Shown here: positions 21,847 through 32,841 of the stretch, piece after piece
Layout of the letters: each line of letters begins with the position of its first letter
Numbering within the stretch: the stretch's first letter is position 1
Source: Ampelomyces quisqualis
Lineage: Eukaryota; Ascomycota; Dothideomycetes; Pleosporales; Phaeosphaeriaceae
NCBI GenBank assembly: GCA_018398575.1
Contig: JAGTXZ010000008.1
Coordinates: 1,426,001-1,490,000 of the forward strand
DNA length: 64,000 nucleotides
Direction of reading: 5' to 3'
The notes under the pieces: generated by a model
The model's database searches: none
Told to the model about the DNA's origin: nothing
Seen by the model: only the letters and a program-made list of their open reading frames with translations
Made by a program: the position numbers and the translations under genes

Positions 21847-24329
21847 GTGACGTCCAGCAGCCCGCCAGAGCTATCCACGCTGCTGCCCGCGCACCACACG
21901 CGTAACGAGACCCACGACATCCACGAACCAGAACCTCCCTACCAGACGTCACTACAGCTACGCCAGGTACGAGCCAGCGCCGCCACTGGGCGCTCTCGGG
22001 TGCTAACTACGCGTAGCAGCAGGCTGCAGAATTCCATCGCACCCAGCACAACCACTCGCGAGCATCGAGTTCCTCCGGAAGTAGCCTGCGCCGCATCCCA
22101 AACTTCGAGCGCGCGCGTTCTGTCGACCCAGCACACCAGCAACCGCGCCTCGTCCGGTTTGCTGAAAATTCCCCGTCGCCATATCGCCCACGCCCACGCT
22201 CCCTCTCACGCCAACCAGAGCTATTTGACCCGCACCCTGCCCTCCGCATCTCTCGGCGCACGACATCTGCCATCAGATTTGTACTCGAAGAAGCCATCCG
22301 CGTTCCCTACTCGTTCACGCCTGATCTGGTCGAGGAGAACGCGCTCATGAGCGATTTGCCCGGTGGACGCGCTGCCAATGGCGGCGCGCGAGGCGGTCCT
22401 GTGCCGGTTACACAGGCCGACCGTTCCAACATACGCACACCGCAAATGATCATGAACGCACGGCGGCAACGGCAAGAAGCAGAAGAGCAAAGAAAGGCCG
22501 AGGAAGAGCGCAGGAGAAGTGCCGAAAGACGAGCCCAAGCTGCTGGCGTAGCTGGCACAACCACTACCGAGCCTGGAGCTCCGAGGCAGCCTCAATCGGC
22601 CGCATCAAGGTCGGGCGACCCACATGTACAGTACCCGCCACCAGGCGTACCACGCCAGCCCGAGCGAGTAGTCCCTCCATCCAGTCAACTTCAAGACACC
22701 ACCGCTGGCGCATCTCACACGAGATCAAGAGCAATTTCGCAACCCCAGCAGCCGCCTCGACCTGTGCAGGCGAACCAGTCCGCCACTATGCCGAGCGCAG
22801 AATCAAGACGACCCCCTCCTATTCAACACGCAAGGCGACCCTCAGCTGCCACGGGCTCGTCACAAGCAGGGCCCTCCACGGCTGGACCTCCACGACCACC
22901 AGCCCCGCCGGGGTCATCGACTGGCCAGCCACGAGACTCTGCTACCTCGACATTCCCGCATGCTTTCGAACGCTGGGAAACACTGTCATCGCATTGGGAA
23001 GGGCTCACGTCATATTGGATTCGGCGTCTGGAACAAAACACGGATGAAGTCCGCAGGGAGCCGCTGGCACAGCAAATGTCGCGGCAGATCACCGATCTCT
23101 CCGCAGCGGGAGCCAATCTCTTCCACGCCGTTGTCGAATTGCAGCGATTGCGTGCCTCATCCGAGCGAAAATTCCAGAGATGGTTCTATGAGCATCGTCA
23201 GGAACAGGAGCGTGCTCAGGAGCGGGAAGGTCAAGTAGTGACCTCACTTGAGCAAGAACGTGAGGCGCGGAAGGAAGCTGAGGCTAATGCAGAGCGAATG
23301 GCTACGGAAAAGAAAAACGCAGAACGAGCCGTGACAGAGATGAAGCGCGAACTGCAGATTTCAAAGGAAGAAGCACGGCGTGCCTGGGAAGAACTGGGGC
23401 GGAGAGAACAAGAAGAACGCGATCGGACGTTTTCTCTACGTGAAGGTCAGCCCACTTGGGTAGGCGGCGTGCAAGTAGTTCCCCGAGAGCAAACTATGGG
23501 GCGAGGTGGAAGAGTCACAGAAGACGCATACGCTGGAGCTCAAAGCGGAGGCCCGGGTATCGAACAGCACTACTCCTACGAGGAAGGTCAATCACCAACC
23601 GACACTGACCCTTTCATGGAGAGCGCCCGTCTTGGTCATCGCGACCCGGATGCACCATCGCTAGCTGTAGGTACATATGTACCAGCAGGAGCAACATCTG
23701 CTGCTGCTTCAGCACGGCCCGGCGGCTACAGCACGGCAGCTGAGCAATCTCAGATTCCAGCTCCTCTTCAATCTCAGCAACGCGCCACACGCGCACAGCA
23801 AGCGCCCACCGAAGCAGTCATTTCACAGCCCGAGGCTTTCTACCAGCAGCCGGGGTCCTACCTGCATCAAGAACCAGCGACGAGCATCCCTGAAGACGAA
23901 AGATCGTACGTAACGTCGCATGGTGAGACGTCGGAGGGCGAAGAGGAAGATTATGCCACTGACGAGCGTGGATACTATTTGCTCGACGAAGCAGGCCATC
24001 GCATACCGCACAGCTCGATTCGCTCTCCTGTCTCGGACGAGTACGATGTGCAAGAAGATCGACAGCGTGAACTGGAGCATTTGCAGCGCTATGGCACCGC
24101 AGCCTCTTCTTCGGGTGGTTATGCTACGACTTCGCGTGCTGAGCCTGCGCACGAGGGCGGCTTTGCGACGGCTGGTCAAGCCGACTATAGTGGTGATGGC
24201 TACGGCGACGAATGGGTAGGGATGAGGCACCATCATCCTACAAGATTGAGTGACGTACCCGAAGAGGACGAGCGAAGCCGGACGAGCCCTAGCAGGGCAA
24301 GTCAGGCGAGTAGAGGCAGATTGTACTAG
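21847..24329 (+). CDS. Fungal coiled-coil protein with disordered flanks, unknown function (5' end unresolved)
   Basis: The main exon runs from 22017 to 24329. It starts well before the first ATG (22347), because the reading upstream is plainly coding (IRFVLEEAIRVPYSFTPDL precedes it). A 50-base intron 21967-22016 (GTACGA...GCTAAC...CGTAG) links it in frame to an exon whose frame is open only from 21826 and lacks an ATG, so a further 5' exon must exist; I use 21847 as a conservative limit. The conserved core, about 220-330 residues after 22347, begins FERWETLSSHWEGLTSYWIR. It continues through RQITDLSAAGANLFHAVVEL and LQRLRASSERKFQRWFYEHR into a Glu/Arg-rich coiled coil. Both flanks are disordered (Pro/Gln/Ser-rich before; acidic and Tyr-rich after, with repeats such as EDERSYVTSHGETSEGEEED). 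I know no name for this family. Confidence 0.75.
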
Positions 24330-25277
24330 ATGCCGGGTCTGCGACACGACACCGACCTTCGACCGCCCTTGACCAGAACATGAACATATCTATCCCGACA
24401 GCATGGTATAGCGAGCATCCACATTGATTTTTGTCGATTTTATACCTTTCTGTAGGAGCTCTTCCGGGTTCCAAGACGGCCCCCCGCGGCAGTCTTTTTT
24501 TTTGCCACCAGCAATGTTAATTGCATGGGGCGTTTCGTGTATTAGTAGTCGGTCTTGTCATGACAAGCATGGTGTTTGGAGAAAGGCATACGGCATAGGA
24601 AAGGGCATAATGTGCGAGGCGAGGAGTTGAATCAGTGGTGCATGTGGAGGATGCCAGAAAGTTGAGAGTTTGGCTTTTCTTTCTCGCGGTGCAGGCCAGA
24701 TTGACATGTGAAAGCTACGTGTCCAGATGACAACCGCCGCGTGCCCACATGTCTCATGCCGGTGTGCCCCGTGGACGGAGGAACCTGACGATGAATCGAA
24801 GCTGTGGCCCGAAGCAGGCAAGACGCGATGCGGGAGCCCCACGTTCTCCAGACTCTGAGCTCTGGAGTGCATGGCCATGACGGCGACGAAATGCACGACG
24901 GTGAAAGCAGAGCATTGGCTGCCCTCTTTGTCTAGCTGCAGCTGCGACGACGACGCTGTCTTTGCCCACCTCCGCAAGTACTCGGTAATGTCTGCTGTGC
25001 ATGTCATTCGTGGTCACACAGGCCTCGTACATGCTTCCGTGACTCGCAATGAAACAGCGCATGACCGCCGCCCTACACCGCGACTTCGAGGCCGCACTAT
25101 TCTTCACTACTACGAGCCGCCTCTGCCCTCTGCCGGACGGCCTGCCTAGCTACATCACTACCACCCGCGCTGCCTTCACGCCTGCCACCCACACCCACCT
25201 CCCTCGACACGCTCCCACCACCGCCGGTCAAGCCAGCCACCACCACCGCGGTCGCGCATGGCTTACGCCCACTACAC
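24330..25277. other. Intergenic region, no gene recognised
   Basis: About 950 bases between two plus-strand genes. Only chance-like frames are present. A short T run sits at about 24496-24503. The pyrimidine-rich 25140-25277 is probably the promoter and leader of the lipase gene. Confidence 0.6.
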
Positions 25278-27737
25278 ATGTCGCTTCTTACCGATACCAT
25301 CTTTTCGGGGGCGAGCACGCGCCTGCACAGTCGAGGAGAGAGAGATGGCCGGAGAGGCACAAGGAAGAGCAAGAGCCACGGTGGCCTGCTCTCACCTCTG
25401 GTTCGGCTGGCGCGGGACCCCATCGGAGCACTGAACACTGCCGTGGGCACCCAGCAGAGCGTGCCTGCGACGGACGCGCTCGGTCCTGACCCAAACTACA
25501 GGCAGATACTGTACCTGCGCATGAAAAACGTGGGTGCCTGGCATGCCCCGTCGTCACTGTCACATGCTAACACCCACATGCAGGCCGAAAGCTACAGCGA
25601 ATGGAAAGCCGCCGCAATCGAGCTCGATGCCCTCGAAGGAAACAACCCCTGGAAAGAGCAGGACGACTCGCCCGAGTACGATGCCGCGCTGGTCGCTGCC
25701 CGTCTGTTTGAACTGGACGATGCGCGTGTAAGCTGCAACGTCCGAAGCATGTTGTTCCAGCTGCGCACATCGCTCACACGAGACCTCGGGGGCATTGGAG
25801 GCATCCGGCTGTACAAGCACTCGCACATCGGCACCAAGACGCTGATCGAGAGATACATCCGCTCAGCCGAAAACCTTCTGGCAGCCCTGCTAGACGTCTC
25901 AGCCAAGCAGGGTGACCAATGTCCTTTCACCCCTCGGCAGCTCGTCGACCAAATCAAATACACGCGAGCTTCCTTCGGACGAAGCGCGCTGCTGCTGTCA
26001 GGAGGCGGCACCTTTGGAATGAACCACATCGGCGTTGTCAAATGTCTGTGGGACCAGCGTCTGCTTCCACGCATCATGTCCGGCGCGTCCGCTGGGAGCA
26101 TAGTCTCGGCCGTCTTGTGCAGCAAGACGGACGAAGAGATCCCTGGTGTCATGCACGACTTTTGCCACGGCGATTTGGACGTGTTCGAGAAGTTTGGGGA
26201 ATCCGAAAGCATAGTGTCCAGGATCACGCGCATGTTCCAGGACGGCGGCTTCTTCGACATACAGCATCTTACACGCGTCATGAGGGGTATGCTGGGCGAC
26301 ATGACGTTCCAGGAGGCGTACAACCGGACACGGCGGATATTGAATATCCCAGTGTCCACCTCGTCCCATTATGAGCTTCCCAGGCTGCTAAATTACATTA
26401 CTGCGCCAAACGTCGTGATTTGGTCTGCCGTCTGCACATCGTGTTCTGTCCCCTTAGTGTACAAGAAGGCATCGCTATTGGCCAAAGACCCAAAAACTCG
26501 AACACTTCTGCCGTGGGACCCAAACCCGAATGCTACGTGGATTGACGGCTCAGTGGATAATGATCTTCCCATGACTCGCCTTGCCGAGATGTTCAACATC
26601 AACCACTTCATCGTGTCCCAAGTCAACCCGCATGTTGTGCCATTTCTAACCAAGGATGAGGAGCTAGTCGCGACGGAAGAACCTCAATTTTCTGCTGCAC
26701 CAACACAACCTGGATGGCTAAGTAGGGGCCTCAACATTGCTAGGGGAGAAGCAGTACATCGGATGCAGACACTCGTCGAGATGGGTTTCATGCAAAATGC
26801 TGTCACCAAACTCAGCTCTATTCTCAGTCAGCGGTACTCGGGTGACATTAACATCTTCCCGCAAGTCAATCTAGCCGATATACCATGGGTGCTCTCTAAT
26901 CCTACACCAGAGTACATGGCTGGGTGTATGTTGGCTGGTCAAAGAGCGACGTGGCCCAAACTGTCACGGATACAGAATCACCTGTCATTGGAATTGGCCC
27001 TCGATGCTGCGGTACAGGAGCTGGAAGGACGTGCGATGTCCTCTGAACGGGAACAGGCCCTCGCACACAGCTTGAGCAGACCAGCATCAGCCGGCAACGA
27101 TCTTTCGAATGCAAAGCGGTCGAAATCGTCGCTTAAGATGACACGTTTTGACCTAAGGACTGAGCCACCGAGCCCGGTACTTCGCAAATCAGCACCTACG
27201 AGCCCGCATCTGTCTCGCGCAAGCCTGAAATTAGCAGCTCATTTTGTCCCCACACCATTCCAGCAAGCATATGCGAACTCGTCCAAGAAGCGATCCGAAC
27301 CACCAGAGGACAAGCCGCCCAGAGTTCCCGCCTTCCAGATCGTATCGCCCTCGACCAATGAAGAAGGCTCGTCCGATCGTGACTACTTCGCAGAGGTCGA
27401 CTCTGACACTACAGACGTGTTTTCATTACCTTCACCTATGACTTCACCTACCGCACACGCACCTATGTCATTGCCAAGGTCAAATCATGAGCCCCTTGTC
27501 AAATCTCGGTCACGACCTAGAACACCTTCAACTCCATCAGCAGGCATAGCCTCCACCTCGACCGACCGCCGAACGGGTGTCCTATTGAATCTCACCATGA
27601 CGGCGGCCACTCCAGCCGTACTCAGCGCGCCAGAACAACGATACAAGAAGCTCTTCCATCCAGCGGCCTCAGCTGAGCCCGAGACAAGGACCGATGCTCA
27701 AGAAGAAAGTAGAGGGAGTGATCCACGAGAAACATAG
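25278..27737 (+). CDS. Patatin-like phospholipase / triacylglycerol lipase (Tgl3/4/5 type)
   Basis: A continuous 819-codon frame contains a likely 54-base intron, 25530-25583 (GTGGGT...TGCTAAC...ATGCAG). Its removal restores ILYLRMKN|AESYSEWKAAA and leaves 801 residues. The patatin fold is clear: oxyanion loop GGGTFG at about 224-229, nucleophile elbow GASAG (GXSXG) at 251-255, and the catalytic dyad Asp in WIDGS near 405. The preceding 150 residues (EWKAAAIELDALEGNNPWK) are the conserved N-terminal part of the yeast Tgl3/Tgl4/Tgl5 and SDP1 group, lipid-droplet enzymes that release fatty acids from storage triacylglycerol. The C-terminal 260 residues are Ser/Pro-rich, disordered and probably phosphorylated. 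Which paralogue it is cannot be told from sequence alone. Confidence 0.92.
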   Translation: MSLLTDTIFSGASTRLHSRGERDGRRGTRKSKSHGGLLSPLVRLARDPIGALNTAVGTQQSVPATDALGPDPNYRQILYLRMKNVGAWHAPSSLSHANTHMQAESYSEWKAAAIELDALEGNNPWKEQDDSPEYDAALVAARLFELDDARVSCNVRSMLFQLRTSLTRDLGGIGGIRLYKHSHIGTKTLIERYIRSAENLLAALLDVSAKQGDQCPFTPRQLVDQIKYTRASFGRSALLLSGGGTFGMNHIGVVKCLWDQRLLPRIMSGASAGSIVSAVLCSKTDEEIPGVMHDFCHGDLDVFEKFGESESIVSRITRMFQDGGFFDIQHLTRVMRGMLGDMTFQEAYNRTRRILNIPVSTSSHYELPRLLNYITAPNVVIWSAVCTSCSVPLVYKKASLLAKDPKTRTLLPWDPNPNATWIDGSVDNDLPMTRLAEMFNINHFIVSQVNPHVVPFLTKDEELVATEEPQFSAAPTQPGWLSRGLNIARGEAVHRMQTLVEMGFMQNAVTKLSSILSQRYSGDINIFPQVNLADIPWVLSNPTPEYMAGCMLAGQRATWPKLSRIQNHLSLELALDAAVQELEGRAMSSEREQALAHSLSRPASAGNDLSNAKRSKSSLKMTRFDLRTEPPSPVLRKSAPTSPHLSRASLKLAAHFVPTPFQQAYANSSKKRSEPPEDKPPRVPAFQIVSPSTNEEGSSDRDYFAEVDSDTTDVFSLPSPMTSPTAHAPMSLPRSNHEPLVKSRSRPRTPSTPSAGIASTSTDRRTGVLLNLTMTAATPAVLSAPEQRYKKLFHPAASAEPETRTDAQEESRGSDPRET

Positions 27738-28146
27738 GGTTTGCAGTTTGCTCCAACAGGAGGGGTATGCTGCAGCGAAAGAAGAGTACTACCATGTTGG
27801 AAGATGTCTCGGCAGAGGAATGAAGTCACCTATGAAACCTTGTTCACTCCGCATTGTTGTCGTCTTGATTCGATCATGACGGAAATCCATTGCGAATACC
27901 AGCGCGCATTCGCTTTTGGCAATGTCATATACACCCCTTTTGGGCCGTCTCCCCGTTCATCCCATGGTCATTAGAGTATACCTGCCCAGCAGCAGCAGCA
28001 GCAGCGAAGCGACCAAATCTAGCCTATATCCCACACGATGATCCAAACCATGCACAAAAATCATCACCCCAGCCACCAGTCCAGTCCAGTCCACTCCACT
28101 CCACTCCACTCCACTCCACTCCACTCAATCCCATCCCATTTTCTTT
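27738..28146. other. Short intergenic region between convergent genes
   Basis: Lies between the lipase stop and the stop of the minus-strand AT-hook gene. It contains a CAG repeat of six units (about 27987-28004) and the pentamer array described separately. It presumably carries both 3' UTRs. Confidence 0.6.
28076..28125. repeat. Pentanucleotide microsatellite (ccagt)3(ccact)7
   Basis: Ten perfect-length pentamers in a row: three ccagt, then seven ccact, differing by one base. Located just past the 3' end of the minus-strand AT-hook gene. Confidence 0.95.
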
Positions 28147-28926
28147 TCATTTCCCTGGCCCAACTACACCCTCCTCTCCCCACTTCTTCTGCACTTTGCC
28201 CCGATACAGCCGCCCATACAACTCCCACCCAAACACAATGATGATGGGTATACTCACGATGATGGCCGTTACGCGCCGCCCCGCGCGCTTGTATTTGTCT
28301 GGCAGGGGCATGTGGGGCGACGGCTCGATGATGCGCTGCGGGCGCGGGGGGCGGGGCGGCGCTGGGGTCGGAGGGCGCGGTGCAGCGTGTTTGGGCGAGG
28401 GCGCGGGGCGCGGGGTGGGGGGCAGAGAGATTGTGGAGGGGAGGGGGTGCATGAGCGAAGAGGGTGGCGGGGAGGCGCGGGGAGGATGGGGTTGCGCGGA
28501 GTGTGGTGTAGTTTGCACGTGCGGGCTGGACGGCGTGCGTGGTGCCGTTGTTGGCGCCTTGTTGGCAAATGTTCCTGTTGCGCGCACCTCGTGGAGGATC
28601 GGGCTTGGTGCGGGCGTCGTGCGCTTGGGCGCAAAGCCATCTGTTCTCTTCGTAGCTTGTGCCTCGTCTACCGCCGCGTTCTTCGCGGGCGGGACGGGTG
28701 TGGCTCCCGCGGTCTTGGGCGCGTCTTTCTTCGCAGTCACTGTCTTCGTCGTCCGTGCGGGCGCCGGCTTCGCCTTGACGGCCTTCTCCTTGCTCGCTGA
28801 GGTCTTTGTGCTCGCGCTCCTGGCGCCGGTCGTCTTGTTTTCCGGCGCAATGGGTCCCGCGTCTTCGGCTGCGAGTTTTTTCGGGCGTCCGCGCTTCTTG
28901 GCTTCGGTCGTTGCGGCTGTCGACAT
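28147..28926 (-). CDS. AT-hook protein with C-terminal membrane segment
   Basis: A single-exon frame of 259 residues. Residues 10-17 (KKRGRPKK) form a textbook AT-hook, which binds the minor groove of AT-rich DNA. Residues 20-210 are Lys/Ala/Thr- then Pro/Ser/Ala-rich and disordered. The C-terminus has a conserved-looking block, LPDKYKRAGRRVTAI, that enters one hydrophobic segment (about 219-236, VTAIIVSIPIIIVFGWELYG). Then a basic patch (RLYRGKVQKKW) and 13 further residues follow. A C-terminal membrane segment on a DNA-binding-like protein suggests tail anchoring, for instance in the inner nuclear membrane or a mitochondrial membrane; this is an inference. Similar short fungal proteins with this ending occur but I know no function. 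The opposite and shifted frames here are open only because of the GC-rich composition. Confidence 0.7.
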   Translation of the reverse strand: MSTAATTEAKKRGRPKKLAAEDAGPIAPENKTTGARSASTKTSASKEKAVKAKPAPARTTKTVTAKKDAPKTAGATPVPPAKNAAVDEAQATKRTDGFAPKRTTPAPSPILHEVRATGTFANKAPTTAPRTPSSPHVQTTPHSAQPHPPRASPPPSSLMHPLPSTISLPPTPRPAPSPKHAAPRPPTPAPPRPPRPQRIIEPSPHMPLPDKYKRAGRRVTAIIVSIPIIIVFGWELYGRLYRGKVQKKWGEEGVVGPGK

Positions 28927-29342
28927 GGTCGTGGGTGAATTCGTCTCTGGAGTTTACATAGAGGGAGAATGCGTTGTGGAGGGGAGTTGACACGCGGGGG
29001 CGTCGAGCGCGGAAAGTTTTTGGGCGGGTAAGTAGGTGGGTGGTTGACAGGGATTCTGCGCAAGGCTGGTGCATTAGCGACAGGAGATTTCAGGCACGAC
29101 ATTCTCCTTGCATCACGGTTGGCACATGTTTGGAAATCTTGTATAAGCGTCATCATGCGCTTGTATTGTCGAAACTAATGCTGTTGTCGTAGGGTACATA
29201 TCAGAGATCCGTACGGAGTACTCCGAGAACGTACTCCGTAAAATGTTCTGATTTCAAGCCCCGATGCATCATCTTTCTAGCCACCCGGGCCTCGCTGTTC
29301 CACCCGACCTCGTGACTCGACTCGACCAAAGTCCTCAGATAT
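28927..29342. other. Intergenic region with palindromic 9-mer pair
   Basis: Holds the promoter of the AT-hook gene on the minus strand. At 29212-29240 are TACGGAGTA (29212) and TACTCCGTA (29232), with the perfect 12-bp palindrome CGGAGTACTCCG at 29214-29225. Confidence 0.7.
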
Positions 29343-30526
29343 CTAGTAACGCCAGATACGCTCCAGCTTCGGCTCTTCGCCTTCAGTGCGGATCACCCGG
29401 TAGCGACCCCGCGGCGAATTCATTATCATTCTAGTGTAGAGCAACACTTCCTGTAGATGCGGCAAATACTTGAGTATATTTGCTCCGGGCAAGGTGTCGC
29501 GCAGCAAGAGCTTAGTGATCGCATCGCGCTGGGCACGTGAGAGTCGCTGCTCAAAGAGGATGAAGTTCATCATCATGTTGTGCGAGCCAAAAGCGATAGT
29601 ATTCTGCTTGAACGGAAGAGCAGCCGTCTCGAGGTAGGTTTGTCGACAGATGCCGCTAAGCAGCGTGTATCCACAGACATAGTTCCACGGGTCTGGCTGG
29701 GACTTGAACGGATCCGTATTAGTAGCGAAGATGGTGTAATTGTACTTGAAAACAGGCACGAGCATGTCATTGCCGTGGTGTTGGTAGGTTGCATAGTCGA
29801 TTTTGATCGTATTGCCACTAGGAAGTACCTCTGCGTAGATCTGGTTGCGAATCTCCGCGGGTAGCTTAAAGAACAGAGACTCTTGCTGATTGAATGACCA
29901 GCTGCAAAGATTAGCACGTATTCAAGCTCTGTTCTGTGCAATACTCACAGTTTGGCCTCCTTAGACTCGCCAGAGAGACGATTGCCCAAGATGTCCCTAT
30001 GCGGAGCAGACGACTTGACAGCTTTGTAATCCCTTGGGATATAGGGCTTCTTCGATTTGTCTGGCTCAGGAGTACTCTCGACTGTGTTGGAGCTCCTTCT
30101 CGGCGTCCAGGCTGGTTTGGTGACCTGAGTGACTAGACTCGCCGCAGCACCATTCAGGGTAGGGAAGAACTGGTTCGCACGCTGGATTTGCTGCTTCTGC
30201 AACTCGCTTGGAGGCGTTGGAAGACAGCCCCGGTATGCATTACTCTTCTTTGTGCTTTGGTCAATCATGGTAGTCTCGAAGTCTTCCCGGCAGCCGTAGA
30301 TGTTTGGAGGTTTGTTCTTGACAGGTTTCAGCTTGCCTTGCAGAGCCTTGTCGAATACCGAGAGGGAACCAGTGCTTTGAGTTTCGGTGTTTGACTCTTC
30401 GTCGCGCGTTGAAAAAGAAACGGGCCCGTTGAACTTTTGTTGGGTGCTGTGACGCTTCCGTTGCATATCTTGTTGGAGCGCACGCCTCTTGTCGTGAGTA
30501 GAGTAGGTTCGCTTTTTGTTGGCCAT
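29343..30526 (-). CDS. DUF7730-like fungal protein
   Basis: Two exons (29949-30526 and 29343-29901) with a 47-base intron (GTGAGT...GTGCTAATC...TTGCAG) give 378 residues. The N-terminal 190 residues are basic and disordered. Exon 2 opens with QESLFFKLPAEIRNQIYAEV, the signature start of a very abundant Pezizomycotina family (DUF7730, F-box-like 'LPxEIRxxIY' proteins). It continues with the usual LSGICRQTYLETAALPFKQN (return to the natural state) and NMMMNFILFEQRLSRAQRDA blocks. The molecular role of this family is unknown to me. The splice join (CT|C, Leu) falls just before the conserved motif, which supports it. Confidence 0.8.
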
Positions 30527-31577
30527 GATACGAACCCTTTACCAAAGCTATAACAGCGAGAGTAGCGAGGTGTAGTAAATGCGGCAGAGCGGATCTTGAA
30601 AATCCGAAATATTGATTGCGAGGCAGTTGCGATGGGGGCTTGAGGCGCCTATAGGTACAGGTACTAACAGCTTTTCTCTGAAATAGCGTGATTAGTACTT
30701 GTGGATTCACTTGACACTATACGAAGTGACTCGACGCTCATTTGGGCTGCGGCTTGTAGCTGTTGGCCCAATTGAGCAGCCTAGGCAACAACCGCGTGAA
30801 AATATTACGCGCTTTCGGCTGCTGTGGAAGAAACTGTGCTCAAGTGTGATACTTTCGTGAGAGACGAAGTTTGGAGTTTGCTCAGTGAGGACCTTGTACT
30901 ATCGATACCTCATAATGGTTACATACGCGCTCACGTGAACTTATGACAAATATGGCTAGCGCGTGATCCATGTCATTCACCGGTAGCGAGGCCACGACGT
31001 CGTAGCCTTCCATTCTCCGCCACGTCTTCATGCGCTCAGTAGGCGCTACGGCTCCTACATGTGAGAGGATCTCGATCATCTTTTTGCTAGGCCAATGTTG
31101 GCTTTTGCAGATATGTCAAAAAGAACTCGCACAATCCATTCCGATGTATGACACCTCAAGAGCAACAGAATCTCGGCGTAATTGCTACAAGATCGTGTCG
31201 GTATCTACTGGTTATCGTGCGCCACATTTTCGGCGGAACGCAGCTACCTTCTATGCATCTATTTGGCCCTTTGGATCAGGACTTCGCGTCCGCTCCTGCG
31301 TCACGTGCAACGCGATACACCAACATCTGGCCACCTTTGCCTCAGTGCTATTCTGCTTGCCATTACACCGCTTTCACCTTCACCTTGATCGCACGGAGCC
31401 TTTAAGTCACCCACCCAGACCGACGCGGCGTTGTGCTGCAGATTGGCCAAGCCGCATTCACCTGGGGAATGGAGACAACAACAACAACAATAACGTCACT
31501 TGAACTCCAAACGAGACACTACATCGCCATCGCCATCACCTGATCGATTGAACGTCGAGACCACGCAAGCAATCGCC
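30527..31577. other. Divergent intergenic region, no gene recognised
   Basis: About 1 kb between two divergently transcribed genes, so it should contain both promoters. Frames of up to 157 codons exist but show no family resemblance. An ACA/ATA-rich microsatellite is at about 31478-31496, inside the likely leader of the plus-strand gene. Confidence 0.6.
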
Positions 31578-32841
31578 ATGTCTTCCATGAAGAAAGCTGG
31601 TATGTCGCATGTTTTATGAGCGCACACGCTTTACAAGCTGACTATCTTAAGCAGCAACAGAAGAATTGGATTGGAGTGGCTTCCCACCTCCACCGCCTGG
31701 ACTCGAGAACTGGAAGCCCGATCCTGACTCTGTAGCTAGGCCTGGGACATTCAAGGATCCGCGCTTTCATAAAGACCCGTTTGAGGAGTCCAGGGCACGC
31801 GCTGCGAGGAAGCAGTTTGGTTACCATATCCACCATAGCTCTGAGGTCGCAAGATCGCTCTCATCTGCTTCGTCAGCCCAGGACATGCCGGTGAAGCCCT
31901 TAACTGACGGGAAATGGCCTGTTCAGATGCCCCTCGGATATCACCCAGAAAAGCACCTGCCGCCTTCTAAGCCAACTATCCCAAGTGGAGGCGCTGTGCA
32001 GTCCTCTGCTGATGGTGTTATGGAGGGTGCTCCAAGCATGTCCGAGAGCGCTCGTGCCGTTTCAACGACAAAATCGTCCACCTTTTCGTCCAGTCGTGTA
32101 CCGCCTCCTAAGAAAGACAACATGCTTGCTTGGGCGGGTCCTCTGGAGAAGGCATTGGCGGAGGATACCTCTCGAAACCAGCCGGAGATCGGTCAGCCTG
32201 CTAAGAAGTCTCTTCCACCGCACCTGCGTGGTAAGCAGTCCAACGTGCCTAATGGTCACAAAGACGCGTCCCAGCAGCAGAGCCGTGCTCCCAAAGATCT
32301 CTCAAGCAGCCGTATGCCTACGGACTCCCACACCGGTGTAGCTTACAGAGAGACCAACCATTTCTCGTCTATCACCTTGGCTAAGACTGATGACTGTTGG
32401 GGAGGCAATGACTCATCCAATCAGGAGAAGGCTTCTAATAAGTTGTCCGGGAATGAACGCGACATGAGCGGACCTGTTCAGATGGGCGAGCCTCAGAATG
32501 ACGAACTATCTGAGGCTAGATCAGAGAATAGCTCAGGATCACTGCATGCCGTCAAGCTCGCTGGCTGCAACGGTTACATCGACCAAGGCCACTACCTGAA
32601 GATATCCCTTGTTCTTGCGATGGAGAGACAACTCTTGGAGCACGAACTGCAACAGTTGAGCAGCCAGGATTTAGAGGCTCGCATGCTAAAAACCTCATCC
32701 ATTCACGAGGCATTCTGGCAGTCTCAGAACCGCAATGTCAAGGCTACCCACGATGAAATGCCAGCTGGCAGTCCCGTCACCGGCTTGGGCCATGTCTCCT
32801 CCACATCAATCACCTCGAACAACACTAACCGCACGAAGTAG
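31578..32841 (+). CDS. Disordered hypothetical protein
   Basis: Two exons (31578-31599 and 31655-32841; 55-base intron GTATGT...GCTGAC...AGCAG) give 402 residues. The tiny first exon supplies MSSMKKAA, and the second opens with the striking LDWSGFPPPPPGLENWKPDP, then RFHKDPFEESRARAARKQFG. The remainder is Ser/Pro/Lys-rich and mostly disordered. One hydrophobic, probably helical patch near residues 310-345 (YLKISLVLAMERQLLEHELQ) could be an interaction helix. I do not recognise a family. The proline-rich opening may be a short linear motif. No signal peptide or membrane segment is present. Confidence 0.65.

Noticed and set aside
28064..29074. Long alternative frames on both strands over the AT-hook gene
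   Set aside because: GC-rich shadow frames; only the 28147-28926 minus frame carries an AT-hook and a clean membrane segment.
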